Below the pieces are notes generated by a model. The model saw only the letters and a program-made list of their open reading frames with translations. It had not been told where the DNA came from and did not search any database. The position numbers were made by a program, and so were the translations under genes. Shown here piece by piece: positions 59,942 through 64,000 of a DNA stretch of 64,000 bases (position 1 is the first letter of the stretch; every line of letters starts with the position of its first letter). The DNA is from Pleurotus djamor. Lineage: Eukaryota > Basidiomycota > Agaricomycetes > Agaricales > Pleurotaceae. The stretch covers positions 1-64,000 of the forward strand of contig JAPEVF010000079.1 in assembly GCA_029747585.1 (NCBI GenBank), in the 5' to 3' direction.

Positions 59942-60586
59942 CTTGGTACCTTCAAAATTATGGTTTATCTGCACAAACTGTACTTGAGATTCGTATGTGG
60001 GTTTATGTTGCATCGTAGTTGCGGTTGCATCAGAAGCGCCACAAGTTCATTCTGTTAACCTTAAAATGTCCGTCATGACGACCCATCCCACCGTTAGTAC
60101 ACTTGTAGTACACCGCCGATTCCCCACCAACAGCTCCTGAGTTCTTGATTCTGGGATTTGAGACCTGTCTCTACGAGCCTCCCTCTACTCGTGCCTGCTC
60201 AAGTCAAGCAAACTTCGGGTGTCAATGAACGCTACACAAAAGTTTGAATTCCGCTGATGGCTGTACGCGTGTGGAACTCTCCGCGGGGGATCGCATTCGT
60301 CTTATCCGCCGTCTCGCGTCGTGGGACCCTTACGGTGCATTCTGAGCTTTTATTAACTCGTTCGACCCTGCTTCTTGGACGGGTTCATATGCCCTGTGAG
60401 TCTATCTTCTATCTTTCTTCCGTCCATCCCCAATCCATCCCCCTCACCACGACCATTCGTGTAGCACTTGGAAGACATGGCCCACAGTTGAACGTTGAAC
60501 CCTACCCATTGATTGAGCTCGCACACCCAAACCAAGGTCGTTCTTAGATCGCTCCCTGCCGGAAGGCCATTCAGATAGCTCACTCC
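59942..60586. other. Intergenic region
   Basis: Between the kinase-fold gene and the seven-TM gene. A plus-strand frame at 60257-60547 has no motif I recognise. Pyrimidine-rich sequence at about 60405-60450 may be promoter DNA. Confidence 0.4.
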
Positions 60587-61868
60587 ATGTCACAAAACTA
60601 TTCGTACGGGTTTCCCCTACGTGCACCTCCACACTTGACTGATCCCATCTATTGTAGTCCTTTCCTAATCGCCTCATGGCTCAACCTCATCCTCTACACC
60701 ACTGCCCATGCTCTCTATGGCATCTACATCCACCGCTTCCCTCGAGATCGGACGATACACAGAGTTCTTGTCCACTCGGCTTTAGTGAGCGATACGATAT
60801 GTACAATTGCTGTTTGTGCTCGCGCGTATATGGTGCGCGTCTTTTCCTTCCGTTGCATCTGTCTTCACGGTGACCACTTCCATCCCTTGTAGGTGCTTTT
60901 AGACCGTGGGTTGTTCGAGCACATTTCCCTCTTACCAAGCTGACTTCTTCAACCAGCTTTCAAGCCCCCGTCTGCACCATGGGTACTCCCAATGATAATC
61001 ATAGCAAATGCTCTCTCGTCGGCATTCGAACATACCTTCCTCACCTATCGAATTTGGCATCTCAAAACTTTCGAATCCTCTTTGACAAGCCACCCTGTTC
61101 CTCCCTTCCGTAGGGTTTGCTGGCCATCAGTCCTCCTGCTATTCTTGACATTCTCTCATGTATGTTTTCTCTTATAATGCCTAGCTCAAGAGAGCTCAAA
61201 CTCTACCCGCTCGCATAGCTGCTTCTTTCAACTTCTTCAGCAATCATGTCGGGGATTGACTACAAAGGCAACCGGAGGCTCAGTGTCACCTCAGCAATGT
61301 GAGAGCACCATCTTGCTTTTTTCCCTGACGGGTGGCTCACCAGAATTTCGCACTCAGGGTTGGTGGTGTGCTACGAGCCACCACAGATATATTGATAGCT
61401 CTCATCCTCGTCTATCAAGTCAATACCTTCGAGTCGCTATTTCTTACGACACAGTCGTACGTCCCTTCTCAGTGCTGTTTTATCTTTGGTCATCTGGCTT
61501 CATCGAATTTATAGGTTTCTGCGGCGGTTCACCATGCGAGTTCTTTCGACCGGCATCCTTGCAGCAATTATAGCGCTCTTGATTGTCATCCTTCTCGCGC
61601 TGGACCAACCTGGTAGGGTTGCGTCATCACCTTACTCATAGAAATCCTACTGATCGCCATCTTGTCAGTCGTGACCGTTTTTACCTCTGTAATCGGCCGG
61701 TTGCATAGCATAACAATGCTGTCCCATCTCTGTTGCCGGAAAGACATAGTACCTCTCATACGGGGCGGGGTAACCCATGATCTCGAAACGAGAGTGCGTT
61801 TTAGCTTCCACATCGAAATCACCATACTCCACCTGCTCATATACGTCGCATTCGGTCATCTAGATTGA
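60587..61868 (+). CDS. Seven-TM DUF6534-like membrane protein with an in-frame TGA
   Basis: Start MSQNYSYGFPLRAPPHLTDP. Hydrophobic helices in order: CSPFLIASWLNLILYTTAHA, VLVHSALVSDTICTIAVCAR, VLPMIIIANALSSAFEHTFL, VCWPSVLLLFLTFSH, VGGVLRATTDILIALILVYQ, MRVLSTGILAAIIALLIVIL and the last exon LIAILSVVTVFTSVIGRLHS. RIWHLKTFESS and the layout follow the DUF6534-type family that is abundant in Agaricomycetes; function unknown. Four introns join cleanly. One problem remains: after FEHISLLPS the frame meets TGA at 60941-60943 and then resumes PAFKPPSAPW. No GT-AG intron removes it. It is either a pseudogene or an error. The stop TGA is at 61866-61868. Confidence 0.55.
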
Positions 61869-62483
61869 CATACGGTCCCCGGATAAAGATGGTTCAAACG
61901 GCTAAGAATCTCAGGCTGTGCCAAATTCTGCATGTCGTAGACCCGACGCCGACTGAACAAAGGACTCGCGCGAAGACGCTGCGCCGACCTGGCCAAACCT
62001 ATGCGCTCGATGTCTGTTGTGTAATTGCTATCTGTCCTAGGAGAAGATATATGTGAATCTGGGTGTGTTGCTTTGTCTAATCAATTGTAATACTACTTTA
62101 GAGCTTGTACGTTACTCTCAATGGATGTCTTGTGGGCCTGTGATATCATCAAACTTCCTTTGCCCCGCATTGACTCTAAGCGTGTGGGGAATGGCCATGT
62201 GATTCCTCATCCGTTTTTTAGTGAACAGACTTGAGCATAGCAGTAATTGTTATGCGACAACGATACTGGAGGTTGTGGTCAATTTTTGTGTATGATGTGC
62301 TTCGCTGGTGGGCGAAAATGCCCCTTGGACAGAGTAGGACAGGGGAGTTGACAGAGCGGAAGACGGCGGCCCGGGACTCAGAATCATACTTTACCGACGT
62401 AACTTGATCTCAACTACTTAAAGTCATATGGTTCCCCCCTCCTCAAACAGATCCCCCCCACAATCCCCTCAGTTATCGCTACC
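61869..62483. other. Intergenic, promoter of glycerol kinase
   Basis: No gene is supported. The 70 bp before the ATG at 62484 are C-rich (cccccctcctc, atccccccca), typical of the core promoter of a well-expressed fungal metabolic gene. Confidence 0.5.

Positions 62484-64000
<1,517 letters not shown>

Overview
This is nuclear DNA from a filamentous basidiomycete, almost certainly a mushroom-forming Agaricomycete. Nearly every gene is split by many short GT-AG introns of about 45-70 nt, intergenic gaps are short, and the gene set is typical of that group: glyoxal oxidases, a GH7 cellobiohydrolase with a C-terminal CBM1, an F-box protein, a TET/JBP relic and a DUF6534-like membrane protein. The species cannot be fixed from the sequence. 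The assembly carries 12 isolated single N bases. At three of them (9781, 17843, 56930) dropping the N restores an otherwise clean reading frame, so some gene models here are broken by sequencing error and not by biology.

Layout. 1-12.5 kb: 3' part of SMC6 (+), F-box protein (-), small basic protein (+), Ssr4-like SWI/SNF-RSC subunit (+), Ser-rich single-pass membrane protein (-), and the RWD domain of a GCN2-like gene without its kinase (-). 12.5-17.3 kb: gene-poor, with a decayed F-box/LRR-like stretch and an apparently intact reverse transcriptase/RNase H gene (+). 17.5-27.8 kb: a large BRPF/Nto1-type chromatin reader (-), a RanBD protein with an N-terminal membrane segment (+), an unrecognised Pro/Ser-rich protein (-) and mitochondrial HTD2-like dehydratase (-).

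28-52 kb is the most unusual block. Two paralogous copper-radical (glyoxal) oxidases lie about 17 kb apart in opposite orientation. Between them are a TET/JBP dioxygenase relic, two copies of a ZIP metal transporter that share upstream DNA, an unrecognised protein, a GH47 mannosidase, a secreted two-repeat carbohydrate-binding-like protein and a LAMTOR1-like lysosomal anchor. A GH7-CBM1 cellobiohydrolase follows. Secreted copper oxidases beside a cellulase fit a lignocellulose-degrading lifestyle, with the oxidases supplying H2O2. Any functional link to the ZIP transporters is inference.

53-64 kb: Sfh5-like CRAL-TRIO lipid-transfer protein (-), Dbp9 RNA helicase (+), a probable secreted Ser/Thr/Pro-rich protein joined to a kinase-fold domain (+), a seven-TM DUF6534-like protein with one in-frame stop (+), and the 5' part of glycerol kinase running off the window (+). 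No tRNA, rRNA or CRISPR array was seen.
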